From Mangifera indica (Eukaryota > Streptophyta > Magnoliopsida > Sapindales > Anacardiaceae): 64,000 nt of DNA. The notes beneath the pieces were generated by a model that was given only the letters and a program-made list of their open reading frames with translations, did no database searches and had not been told where the DNA came from. How positions within the stretch are numbered: position 1 is the stretch's first letter; each line of letters opens with the position of its first letter. The stretch covers positions 11,443,300 to 11,507,299 of the forward strand of contig NC_058151.1 of the NCBI RefSeq assembly GCF_011075055.1, written 5' to 3'. Position numbers and translations under genes: made by a program. Shown here piece by piece: positions 13,201 to 23,900 of the stretch.

Positions 13201-14115
13201 CGCTGAAAGACTTATTCCACTCAAGATTTAATGTAATCCAAACTTATATCCATTAACTTTTAAAAACTCAAATACTTACTCACTTGTTAAATTTTATTGT
13301 TACTATCGGAGGTAAAGTCATCATTTAAAAATTTTATTTAAACTCATATTTTAGTATTACCCTCAAGTTTTAAAATTTTTATTTCTATCCTGTAACCTCA
13401 TAATTTCCATATTTTAAAAATGACTTTTACCCCTCAAGTCTAAAATTGCAGAGCTCTCATATTTTTCCTATATACGTCACTCCCCTAGATTCTTAGAACA
13501 CTTCATTTTCACTCTTATTCTCCCTAAGGTTTTCAAATCCTTCTCTTCGATGACCGTTTGTCGTCTTTGACCGTCAACTCTTTCCTTCCCATCTTTTTAC
13601 TCTCTCCTAATTAGTCTCATTTCTCTTTCTGATTGTCTTTATTGAAGACGAATAAAAAATTGCTTTATCTCCAACAAAGCAATTTCGTCTTCGTCTCGAA
13701 TGAAGGTGGTCAGAGAGTCAAAGAAGAGCAACTAAGAAGGTAAGAGAGAGAAAGTCGATGATCTATGACGATGATTGGTCACTAAAGATGAGGATAAAGT
13801 TGAATAAAGATGAAAATGAAGTCTTTTAGAACTCTAGGAGGCAACGGATATAAAAAAAATAGGAGTTTTACAACCCTAAGCATAGAGGAGAAAAAATCAA
13901 TTTTTAACAATAGAAATTTGTAAAGGTAGGGGTAAAAATAAAAATTTCAAGAGGGTAATTCTAAATAAAGTTTAAATAAAATTTTTAAATAAAAATTTTA
14001 TTTTTTATAGTAATAATAAAATTTAATAAATAGATAAGTATTTAGATTTTCAAAATTTAACGAGTATGAGTTTTAGGTTTACTGTAGCCCTTGGGTGGGG
14101 ATAAGTCTTTTGGCC
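13201..14115. mobile_element. MITE copy A (GGCC-ended, Mutator-like), 915 bp
   Basis: The left end CGCTGAAAGACTTATTCC and right end GGGATAAGTCTTTTGGCC are inverted partners. The 10-bp AATTTTAAAA occurs at 13191-13200 and again at 14116-14125, fitting a 9-10 bp target duplication of the Mutator type. The interior shares the family's signature: two outer arms with CTCAAATACTTACTCA... and TGAGTAAGTATT-like strings, and a GC-richer core with CGTCTTCGTCTC-like stretches. No protein is encoded. Confidence 0.75.
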
Positions 14116-14237
14116 AATTTTAAAAGGGAAATTTTAAAAAATGGCCAAAATGCCCACCCATTAAGCAAAAATACCCAAAATCACTATTTTCAAGCCAAAA
14201 TGCCCAAAATCACTGTTCCAAAAAAAAAATGCCTATG

Positions 14238-14512
14238 ACTTTTTTTAATACCAAAACTACCCTTCCCCTCATATTTATATAACTCTCCCACTTATTATAG
14301 GGTTTTAATGTAATTTTAGATAAATATGAGGGGTTTTTGGATATTTTACATTATAAAGGCATTTTGATATTTATTTATTTATTTCAAACTTTTTCTAAAA
14401 TGTCAAAATTACTCTTCCCTTCATTTATATAACTCCCCTCACTCATTATGGGGGTTAAAATAATTTTAGATAAATATGAGGGGTTTTTGGATATTTTACA
14501 TTGTAAAGACAT
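14238..14512. repeat. Short direct duplication in the left arm of the Mutator-like element
   Basis: Two copies of a ~115-bp segment containing TATATAACTC...CTCATTATGGGG-like and GATAAATATGAGGGGTTTTTGG strings lie at about 14262-14360 and 14418-14512. They appear to be an internal duplication of the arm. Confidence 0.6.
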
Positions 14513-14518
14513 TTTCAT

Positions 14519-15235
14519 TTTTCAACTTTTAGAATTCGAATTTCAGTTCCGTTTTTTCGAATTTCACCGTTTTATGATATATCGACTCGTATTTTTCAGA
14601 TTTTTGAAGGATTTTCCATTTGTTGCCATTCTAGGGTTTTTCAACTTTTACAATTCGAATTTCAGTTTCGTTTTTTCGGATTTCATCGTTTTACGAGATA
14701 TCGACTCATATTTTTCAGATTTTCGAAGAATTTTTCGTTTGTTGCCATTCTAGGGTTTTTCAACTTTTAGAATTCGAATTTCAGTTTCGTTTTTTTGGAT
14801 TTCACCGTTTTACGAGATATCGACTCGTATTTTTCAGATTTCTGAAGGATTTTTTGGTTGTTGTCATTCTAGGGTTTTTCAACTTTTAGAATTCGAATTT
14901 TAGTTCAGTTTTTTCGAATTTCACTGTTTGACGAGATATCGACTCGTATTTTTCAGATTTCCGAAGGATTTTCCGTTTGTTGCCATTCTAGAGTTTTTCA
15001 ACTTTTAGAATTCGAATTTCAATTTCATTTTTTCGGATTTCACCGTTTTACGAGATATCGACTCGTATTTTTCAAATTTCTGAAGGATTTTTCGATTGTT
15101 GCCATTCTAGGGTTTTTCAACTTTTAGAATTCGAATTTTAGTTCAGTTTTTTCGAATTTCACCGTTTGACGAGATATCGACTCGCATTTTTCAGATTTCT
15201 GAAGGATTTTCCGTTTGTTGTCATTCTAGGGTTTG
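14519..15235 (+). repeat. Left tandem array, six units of ~119 bp
   Basis: Units begin with TTTTTCAACTTTTAGAATTC near 14519, 14639, 14759, 14876, 14995 and 15113. They share GAGATATCGACTCGTATTTTTCAG and end TTGCCATTCTAGGG. Identity between units is high by eye. The open frames across the array (for example near 14448) come from the repeat unit and are not genes. Confidence 0.9.
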
Positions 15236-15437
15236 AGTAATTATACGTTTTTTTTTGTTTTTTCATGACAAGATTATTTAAAAAATGAACTCAAATACGA
15301 TACACATCCATATATAACCACAAATAAAGTATATCATACACATATGAACATACAATAAATATATACATCTAAATATAGGAATAACGATAAATATACATCT
15401 GTGAGCTACTCGATACAATGAAAATACAACTGCGTCG

Positions 15438-15701
15438 CTAATCGTCTCTGGTAGAGGGTCGATGTAACTGTCGGAGTAGAAACGCATGAACCAACATCCC
15501 GGAGAATTTGGTTTCGGGTAAACGAAGGAGATACCCGAAACATGTCCTCTCAAATAGTCGTAGCTGATCTAGGGTCAATGTAGCAGTAATCCGAGATAAT
15601 GCGGCACGCTGTGCACGACATATCGCCTCTGCCCGGAAGTGTCTGGTCTCGTCAGGAATTCGCAGCTCGCTGTCAACCCGTCTTCTTTTACAAGAAATAT
15701 C
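15438..15701 (-). pseudogene. DUF1985-like protein fragment inside the Mutator-like element
   Basis: From a likely acceptor (CTCAG at 15702-15706) the minus strand encodes about 87 aa. They run through RIPDETRHFRAEAICRAQRA and then LRLFERTCFGYLLRLPETKF, followed by SGMLVHAFLLRQLH, before a stop. The TCFG-L-LP-KFS-LVH-LLLRQ spacing resembles the plant DUF1985 domain, which usually precedes a Ulp1-like cysteine protease domain in Mutator-like elements. No protease catalytic His/Asp/Cys region follows, so this is a remnant or an exon of a captured gene. Base composition is clearly richer in GC than the surrounding arms. The family call is from memory and moderate. Confidence 0.55.
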
Positions 15702-15837
15702 CTGAGACAATGTAAAAAATTCGTTAGACATGAGTAAAAACAAATATGTAAACAAATGTATACGTGGAAAAAACATAAAAAGATGAAAAATATCAAATAA
15801 TCAAAAAGGAAATGACAAAACTTAAAAAACAAGATTG

Positions 15838-16680
15838 GGAACCCTAGAATGGGAACAATCGAAAAATCCTTCAGAAATCTGAAAAATACGAGTCCATATC
15901 TCGTAAAATGATGAAATCCGAAAAAACGGAATTGAAATTCGAATTCTAAAAATTGAAATAACCTAGAATGGCAACAATCGAAAAATCTTTCGAAAATCTG
16001 AAAGATAAGAGTCCATATCTCGTAAAACGGTGAAATCCGAAGAAACGGAATTAAAATTCGAATTTTAAAAGTTGAAAAACCCTAGAATGGGAACAATCGA
16101 AAAATCTTTCGAAAATCTGAAAGATAAGAGTCCATATCTCGTAAAACGGTGAAATCCAAAAAAACGGAATTGAAATTCGAATTCTAAAAGTTGAAAACCC
16201 TAGAATGGGAACAATCGAAAAATCCTTCAAAAATCTGAAAGATAAGAGTCCATATCTCGTAAAACGGTGAAATCCGAAAAAACGGAATTGAAATTCGAAT
16301 TCTAAAAGTTGAAAAACCCTAGAATGGGAACAATCAAAAAATCCTTCAGAAATCTGAAAAATACGAGTCTATATCTCGTAAAACGATGAAATCCGAAAAA
16401 ACGGAATTGAAATTCGAATTCTAAAAGTTGAAAAACCCTAGAATGGGAACAATCGAAAAATCCTTCGGAAATCTGAAAAATACGAGTCCATATCTCGTAA
16501 AACGATGAAATTCGAAAAAACAGAATTGAAATTCGAATTCTAAAAGTTGAAAAATCCTAGAATGGGAACAATCGAAAAATCCTTCGAAAATCTTAAAAAT
16601 ACGAGTTTATATCGCGTAAAACGATGAAATTCGAAAAAACGGAATTGAAATTCGAATTCTAAAAGTTGAAAAACCTTAGA
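15838..16680 (-). repeat. Right tandem array, seven inverted units of ~119 bp
   Basis: Units start with CCCTAGAATGGGAACAATCG near 15838, 15958, 16078, 16197, 16315, 16436 and 16555. They are the reverse complement of the left-array unit. Together the arrays form a large imperfect palindrome around the centre at 15241-15837. Confidence 0.9.
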
Positions 16681-16784
16681 ACAGAAAAAACGGATATAAA
16701 ATTTGAAAAGTACACAATCAAAAACCCTAGATAAGAAAAATCTCAATTTACCCCCTCATGAAAACTGAAATTCTAAAAGGTCCA

Positions 16785-17930
16785 CTGTGTTCTAAGGAAT
16801 TTCCCCAGCTTCCCAATATTTTAAAAAAGCTACTTTTCCCCCCCAAAAACAGCCAATCTTGGCTGAACGTGGACTGGACAATTTTGACGTGGGAAACACT
16901 GTTCCCACGTCGGACTGCCGATCTCTTCGGCAGTCATTTTTGGCCAAATTTTGGTCGTTTCAGCCTCCGATTTTTACATAAATCAAATATACACGTTGTC
17001 TAACACAAAACTCCTCAATCAATTTAACAAAAACAACCAAGAATCAAAACATTTTAAGCATTATTCAAACCGTAAACCCTAAAATTTCAAACCGAAAAAT
17101 CTCAATCAAATCTTAATAATATGAGCAATAATTTGATCCAAACAAGATTAAGGGAGATATACTAATCTTCTTTGCCATTTGTGGGTGCCGGAAATCAAGA
17201 AAATTGACGGAAATCTCGCCCGTGGGATGAACGTGGTGACGTGAAAATGCTTTGAAATTTGAGAGAAATGCACAGTAATTTCGCTAATATTAATGTGGGA
17301 AATAGCAATTTTTTCTGTGTTATATATATGGACATTTTTGTAATTTTGCAAAACTCACGTTGACGTGATAAAATTCAAAAAAACCCCACGTGGGCTAAGG
17401 ATTTCCCACGTCGCCCCAATTATTTTAAAAAGCTAAGTTCCCCCCCCGAAATTAGGCTGAACGTGGGATTATTGATTTTGACGTGGGAAACACTGTTCCC
17501 AGTCGACTGCCGATCTCTTCGGCAGTCATTTCCGGCCAAATTTTGGTCGTTTTAGCCACCGATTTTCACATAAATCGAATCTACACGTTGTATAACACAA
17601 AACCCCTCAATTAATTCAACAAAAACAATCAAGAATCAAAACATTTTAAGCATTGTTCAAACCGTAAACCCTAAAATTTCAAACCGAAAAATCTCAATCA
17701 AATCTCAATAATATGAGCAATAACTTGATCCAAACAAGATTACGGGAGATGTGATAACATTATTTTCCATTTTCGGTTGTCGGAAAGCAAGCAAATCGGC
17801 GAAAATGACGTTCCCCGTGGGATTGCCGTGGGATGCGTTAAAAATTCGAATTTTCTTTGAATTGCACAGTGAAAATTTGCTGTGTTTATATATGGGGGCA
17901 TTTTCGTCATTTCACAAAACCTGAGCATTT
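16785..17930 (+). repeat. Direct duplication of ~550 bp in the right arm, with perfect hairpins
   Basis: Segments at about 16785-17370 and 17395-17930 are near-identical over long runs (for example ATTCAAACCGTAAACCCTAA in both). Each holds a perfect 9-bp-arm hairpin GACTGCCGA-TCTCT-TCGGCAGTC at 16913-16935 and 17505-17527. The first also has an ACGTGGGAA...TTCCCACGT palindrome just before it. Confidence 0.85.
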
Positions 17931-18125
17931 TTGCTTTAACCTGAATTTTTTAGGCAATTTCGCTTAGACCCCTTTAATTTTGCCTAATTTTTAAAATTTC
18001 CCATTTTAAAATTGTAAAGTCTATTTTACCACTCTTTATTACATAACCGCAGAGTAGCATAGCGCCCTCCATTTAGTGGGAAAATCTGGGTATTAAACGC
18101 AGCGTTGAGGCATCGCTTTGTAAGG

Positions 18126-20443
18126 ATGAAAAAACAAGACAAAGATGAGGTAACGGACAAGGAAGAAGATGAAAAAAGAGAAGCCGCGATACGATCAACC
18201 CAACTTTTACAACCCAATTTCAAGCCGAAAGGTGTCACCCAAGACCAGCTATCCAAGTTCCAAGTAATTTCATCTATTTATTACCTCTCTTATCTCTCTC
18301 TTTACCACATATTTGCGTATGTATTTTGCTTTTTCTCCAAATTCTTTTGTGTTTATTGCAAATTATGGAAACCCACTTGATGATCATTGATGAATTTTGT
18401 TATGTCTTAGATGGTGATGATGCATCTTTGATAATTTAATTGTTAGGAAGCTAGTTCTGTAGCTTATTGACTTTCCTCTCTCAAGTTTATGTTTTTGAGC
18501 CGAAAAAGTCTGCCATTGTATGACTGCATATTGAATTTGTCATACATATTTTAGTTTTTACTTTTTTCAGAGGGGAAAATTATTTCAGATGTTCAGAAGG
18601 ACAGCCCCAAAGGTTTTGAAGTTGGTTCAATGAAAGTGCAAAAGATAGGAATAGGGTCGCAAGATATGCCTGTTGATTTTCTCTTTTGTGTGGAATGTAA
18701 AATTTAATAAAGAACCCTAATAAAGCTGGTGCCTAATTCTTATTACTTCTTAGCCTTATGAAATTTTCATTCATGCAAGATTCCTGCCAACTTGGTTTTT
18801 AGATTTATAATGGTGAACCAGTCTGAAAGAGGCTGGCATGGCATCAGCATCTGTTTCGGGATTGTCTAATTGGGAATGGAGTTGCAGGTTAGATTCGCTT
18901 AGGGCTATTGTTCTTTTTCAAGTAATAGATTGTTGCAATTAGAGAAAAGTCAAGCAGGATTCTTAGATGCTATAATATCAGATTTTGCTGCAGAAAAAAC
19001 TGCCAGTTAACCTAAGATCAGTGCAACTTTACATGCTGTAAGGCCATGGAGTGGAAATTTGAGCTGCAGGTGACATTAGAAATTACTGACTGATTTTTTT
19101 TATTTTTTTGGTTAGTGATTTGGAACTGTTTACTGCTGTACATACTTTCATGCCGAGTGCTTTTGTAAAATTTCTTATGTTGTTTTGTGATATTGTTGGC
19201 TAAATGTTTACTTCTTTGGTTTTCTTGAACATCCTTTTCTTTTCTCTTTCATGCATCTGTTTAACTTCTTCTATAACGATTGAATCACCTGTATTTTAGG
19301 AGCTGCATAGGAGGCGCTTACAAGTAAAATCAAAATCAAAGTTTCATAAGAAATCAAAAGGTACCTTTTTATCTTTGCATAATCATGTTTTTTATTTTTC
19401 ATATGGGATGTATGGGTGGGTCACCTATCTAAATTCCTCATAGGAAAGGTATATGGGACCAGCAAATCTCATGAAAAAGACCTTGATTCCAAGGATCATG
19501 TCAATACAGTTTCAACTACGTCAACTGAATATTCAAGTGTTGCAAACTTGAAAAGCGATGGGAACAATAATTCCTCTGTGCATCAAGACACTGTTCCGGC
19601 AGAGTCTGCTACAAAGAAGCGCCAAAAACTATTTTGGGGGTATGATTTCTACTCAGCCACTTGCTAGTTATTATTTTGCATCTAAAATTTAAAAATAAAA
19701 AAAAAACACATAATTCATATTAGTTTCTTTTATGGTAGTTGGAATTCTTAGATCTGATATGCATTTTTGTATTAAACCTATGCATATGTTCAAACACCGA
19801 GTCTCATGAGAAATCAGTTGTCCTAAGTTCACTGTTTCCTTGTAATGCAAAATTTTTACTGAATCTATGAGTCACAAGAGTATTATCCTTTAGGAACGAA
19901 ACAGCTGAAAATTGTAACGAGTAGGTGGCATATATCATATATCTCTCCCCTTCAATATCTGATTTGAGTTTCACAATAAGTGGGGTGACACGTTTAGTAG
20001 TCTTCCCGGCAGTGTTTTCCACCCGCACCAACCTGCACTTTATGTTACGTGTTTTCTCATGTTTCAGTCCGTGTAGAGGGATCATTTGGAGATTTTGTGT
20101 GTGAGATGGTTAAGGTTTCTGAAGTTAGTCGACTTTGTAATCTTCATTTCACTGAGTTTTGTTGACCATTATCATGCAGTAAACATATGTATAAGCTGAA
20201 CCATTTAACTAGAATATGTAATTGTATGTTTTAGAATATCATCGGTCCACTTTCCGTCTCTCTTTTCCATTTCAACACTTTGACCCAAAATTTGTGCCAA
20301 AACAGTTTAAATGAAGAATAGTTTATGTTTATGTTGCATCATGGATCACCATTCTTTCAGTTTCTTTGTATAACCTTAACTCTTTTCTTTGTGTTGGCAG
20401 GCTTGACACCAAGGAAAGGTGGGAAAGAAAAGCCAACATGTAG
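18126..20443 (+). CDS. Conserved plant protein of unknown function, 145 aa
   Basis: Exons 18126-18263, 19300-19360, 19444-19639 and 20401-20443 join in phase to 438 nt. The protein is short, charged and hydrophilic. An acidic/basic N-terminus (MKKQDKDEVTDKEEDEKREA) precedes STQLLQPNFKPKGVTQDQLSKFQ-like sequence, and a lysine-rich stretch (VKSKSKFHKKSKGK) could serve in nuclear or RNA contact. The conserved-looking C-terminus is KKRQKLFWGLDTKERWERKANM. I remember similar tails in uncharacterised plant proteins but no function. A TTG-started extension upstream has no ATG. The transposon at 14126-18002 ends 123 bp before the start codon, so the promoter may be disturbed. The gene runs tail to tail with the glucose transporter. 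Confidence 0.75.
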
Positions 20444-20942
20444 GTATTACCAGATCAAGCTTTAGACACTATCTGGGGGGCCAATTTTGAAGCTATTAAT
20501 ATGTATTTTATTGACATGTTTAGAGCGAATGCTTGATTTCTGGTGTATATATTGTAGCAGTGTTGTGTGAAACAATTGGCAGCAAAGAAGAAAAGGGAGT
20601 ATTTCAACATGTAACTGGATTATTTTATAATTGTAAAACCACCAAAGAACAAAAATCTCACCTGTTTATGTCACTCAGCTCCAATGACTCTTCAGTTGTG
20701 CTTCATGTCTGGGATTTTATACAGAAACATAAAAAAAAATATTTAATCCGGTTACATTTGATCTTAAAACATTTATTCAGAAAAGAGCAAAATGACGCTG
20801 AACAAACAAGTCGGTCTTATACCGAAGTCTGGGTAGAACAAGGGGAAGCTCTCTACAGGAGAAAAACACCACTGATTTTAAGGTCTGTGTCCGGAAGCCA
20901 AAGTGAGACTATTACCGTATGCAACTTCTTAGATTTCCAGAC

Positions 20943-23900
20943 TTAAATTGCTGGATTAAGAGCTAGCTCTATCTCCTCCAAAGATCGCCCCTTTGTTTCT
21001 ACGACTTTACCAGCTATGTACACGACAGCAAGAAGACAAACGGTTGAAAATCCCAAATAGACGGAGCTGATACCAAATTTGTTCACAACGCTTAAGAAAT
21101 ACAGGCCAATGACGAAGTTGGATATCTGTCACACAAAACCCAGTGTAAGAGAGCAAATTCATGGAAGAACGATAAAATATAAGAATTTAATACAGCCTAA
21201 TTGACGTTAAACAAAATGATAGACACCAACATCTTATACTTCCAATATCTTATGGCGGCCTATGATTTTATGGATTAAAATATGAGTACTGTCATATGAT
21301 AATTCAATATATATGATGTGTCATCATGTGATTGAATATTACTTTATCTTTAATTTAAAATCACTCAACCACATAATGATACATTATATGTGTACTCAAT
21401 TATCTATTCAAAATGGTATATACATAGTTTTATTGCTTGTCAAATATCATCATTCCCATCTTTTGAGCATTTTTTGATTAATTTAAGGCCAAATGACTAT
21501 TTCCCACCCTAGGGGTGATGCAAACCCAACTTCCCACCCGTTAACTATCGAAAACTCAAATACTTACTCATCTGTTAAATTTCACTTTTATTGTCAGGGG
21601 TAAAATTGTTATTTAACAAAAATATTTCAAAATATTAAAAAAACTATCATATTTCCACCCCTCTAGGTTTAAAAAGTAATAATTCACCCACCCAAAGTTT
21701 AAAAAACTTATATTTTCCCCCTAGAGCTTTTCTAACACACTGTCGGTGGCCAGAATCAACAACAACAACGATAGTATTCTCCCTCCCTCTTAGCTTCTCT
21801 CTCAGTCTCGCTCCATTTTTTGTCATCACCAATCGAGGAAACCAGTTAACAAAGACTATTTTTTATCTATAGACACAGACGAATCACATCTTTGTTTAGA
21901 GATGAACGATTTGTCTTCATTGGCTAGTTTCTTCGACTGACAATGACCAGAAATAAAGTGCCACTAAAAGAGAAGCCAAGAGATACAGAGAATGCAGCCG
22001 TCTCCGACTGCCAACAGTGGTGACTGAAAAAACCTTATGAAAAAATGTTAAGTTTTCGAACCTTAGATGAGGGAAATTTTGCTAGATTTTTAAACGTAGA
22101 GGAGAAAATGTGATAAATTTTTAGTTTTTCAAAATATTTTAATAAATAACAATTTTAACCATGACAATAATAGTAAAATTTAACAGATGAGTAGATATTT
22201 GGGTTTTCAATAATTAGCGGATGAAAAGTTGAGTTTGTACCAAACTTTGAGTGAGAAATAGTCATTTCGCCTTAATTTAATTAGCAATAAAACTATATGC
22301 ATAAATAATGACTTATCACTATATGATTATATATTGTTTTATCTTTAATTTAAAATTGTTTAATCATATAGTGATATATCAGTATTTGCATATAGCATTA
22401 CTCTTTAATTAGTTATAGGGAAAATAGGTTCCTTTAAAAAATAATTCAATCATTTTCAATAGCCCAAAAAACCACAAAAATCCTAGCTGCTCATTTAAGA
22501 CTTACCCAATGCATGCCTAATGACAATGCAACTGCTTTTGCCCTGATTCTTGAAGCAAAGATCTCTGGCAGGAGAAGAGCAGGCACAGGACCGGCACCAA
22601 GTGAAAAGGACAAGACATAGCTGCGTTAATGCAATGAAATCATCGTTAGATTTCATGGGCAACATTAGCGGACAGAAATGGAAGGTTTAGGTCTCAAAGG
22701 ATTACAGCTCCCAAGGCAGGAAGGGGGAAATTACTAATAAGGACAGTGTAAACTTACAGGACAGTCCCAACAACGGCAAGAGTGCCAGAATATGGTGCCA
22801 GGACTTTCCATGTGAAGGACAAGGAAAGCAGCAACATTGAAGCAGCCTTAAGTGAGAGCAAAGGGAGAGAGCACAAAAAGAAATTTTATCAGTTAATAGA
22901 AAATAAATATGAGTAAATAAATGTGCATAACAGTTTTGGCAGGAAGGAACATCCAAAACTGATGAATACATATACTCGCATGCAAACTAAAAGAAAGAAA
23001 ATAACATAATTTCACAGTATTATTACAGGTAGCCATAGTGCCCATTCAAAATAAACACTCTGACAAACTCTCAATTTGTCATCCTTCACTAAGTAAATCT
23101 TAAACTACAATTCAAGCATGAAGAATAGTTGTCATAGCTGAGTTTGATTAATTTACAAAATTGATCCGCTATCCAGAATCTGAGAAACACATGAGGTAAT
23201 ATTGGTATGCATATGGAAAAGAATGAAGTCAGGCTTCATATTATGCTTTCCATGCAAGTAAAAGCCATCCTAAAAAACTTTCTTAGAACTAACATTTGAG
23301 ACATTCATACAGGACTACTTTAAGATACAGACAGAATGAGAGAACTCATATTCCCCAACGAGCACATAATTAGCATGCACTTGTTTAAGAAACTAATAAA
23401 CCAGGCATAACAAGAAATCTAATCAAATCTTGAAAGTGAATTCATGTTGCAGAAACCAAATGTTCGTATTTAATTGTCAATATACATATTTGGAGTTGTA
23501 TATGCAAGTTCTAAACACTGAAACCTCCGATCTAGATTTGCTAAGCATTTTCTACTTCAAGGGTGTATATATAAAAATTCAGATTTGATCTTCAACCAGT
23601 AAGATTCGTAAGACCATATTTTGTTACTTTTAACGGAAGCCATAATCTACATGAAGATGGAAAACTAAGACCTTATAAATAGGATCCCCTAGTGACTCAG
23701 AAATAGAACACAGGAGAAAGCATAGTATATAAATTTTTGTGCTACATTGTTGATTATAGTATGAATCATCAAGACATGTCATATTATCTCTTGCCTACGG
23801 TGGATAAAAAGATAGGTAGTAAAAACTCTACCATTCCTCCAAAGCTGGTCAACAGAAGACTTTTCCTTCCCTGTCTGTCCATCAAAGAGGATGCAATAGC

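Larger units (their letters stand above)
14126..18002. mobile_element. Non-autonomous Mutator-like element with long inverted arms
   Basis: The ends GGGAAATTTTAAAAA and TTTTTAAAATTTCCC are inverted. The 9-bp ATTTTAAAA directly flanks both sides (14117-14125 and 18003-18011), the classical Mutator target duplication. Inside, six ~119-bp direct repeats (14519-15235) and seven inverted copies (15838-16680) form the inner arms around a ~600-bp centre. That centre carries a minus-strand fragment resembling the DUF1985 domain found with Ulp1-like proteases in plant Mutator-like elements. The right arm also carries a ~550-bp direct duplication. No transposase was recognised, so movement would need a helper element. 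Confidence 0.8.

Noticed and set aside
14448..14753. 101-codon open frame in the tandem array
   Set aside because: The protein simply repeats FQLLEFEFQFRFFEFHRF-like text from the 119-bp unit; the inverted array gives the same protein on the other strand.
15838..16680. Regularly spaced repeats that might suggest a CRISPR array
   Set aside because: Units are contiguous ~119-bp tandem copies without unique spacers, in a plant genome, and mirrored by an inverted array.
20533..20946. 137-codon plus-strand open frame between the 145-aa gene and the glucose transporter
   Set aside because: No family motif, runs into the antisense of the transporter stop region, and lies where both neighbours' 3' UTRs are expected. 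Probably chance, although it is long for AT-rich DNA.
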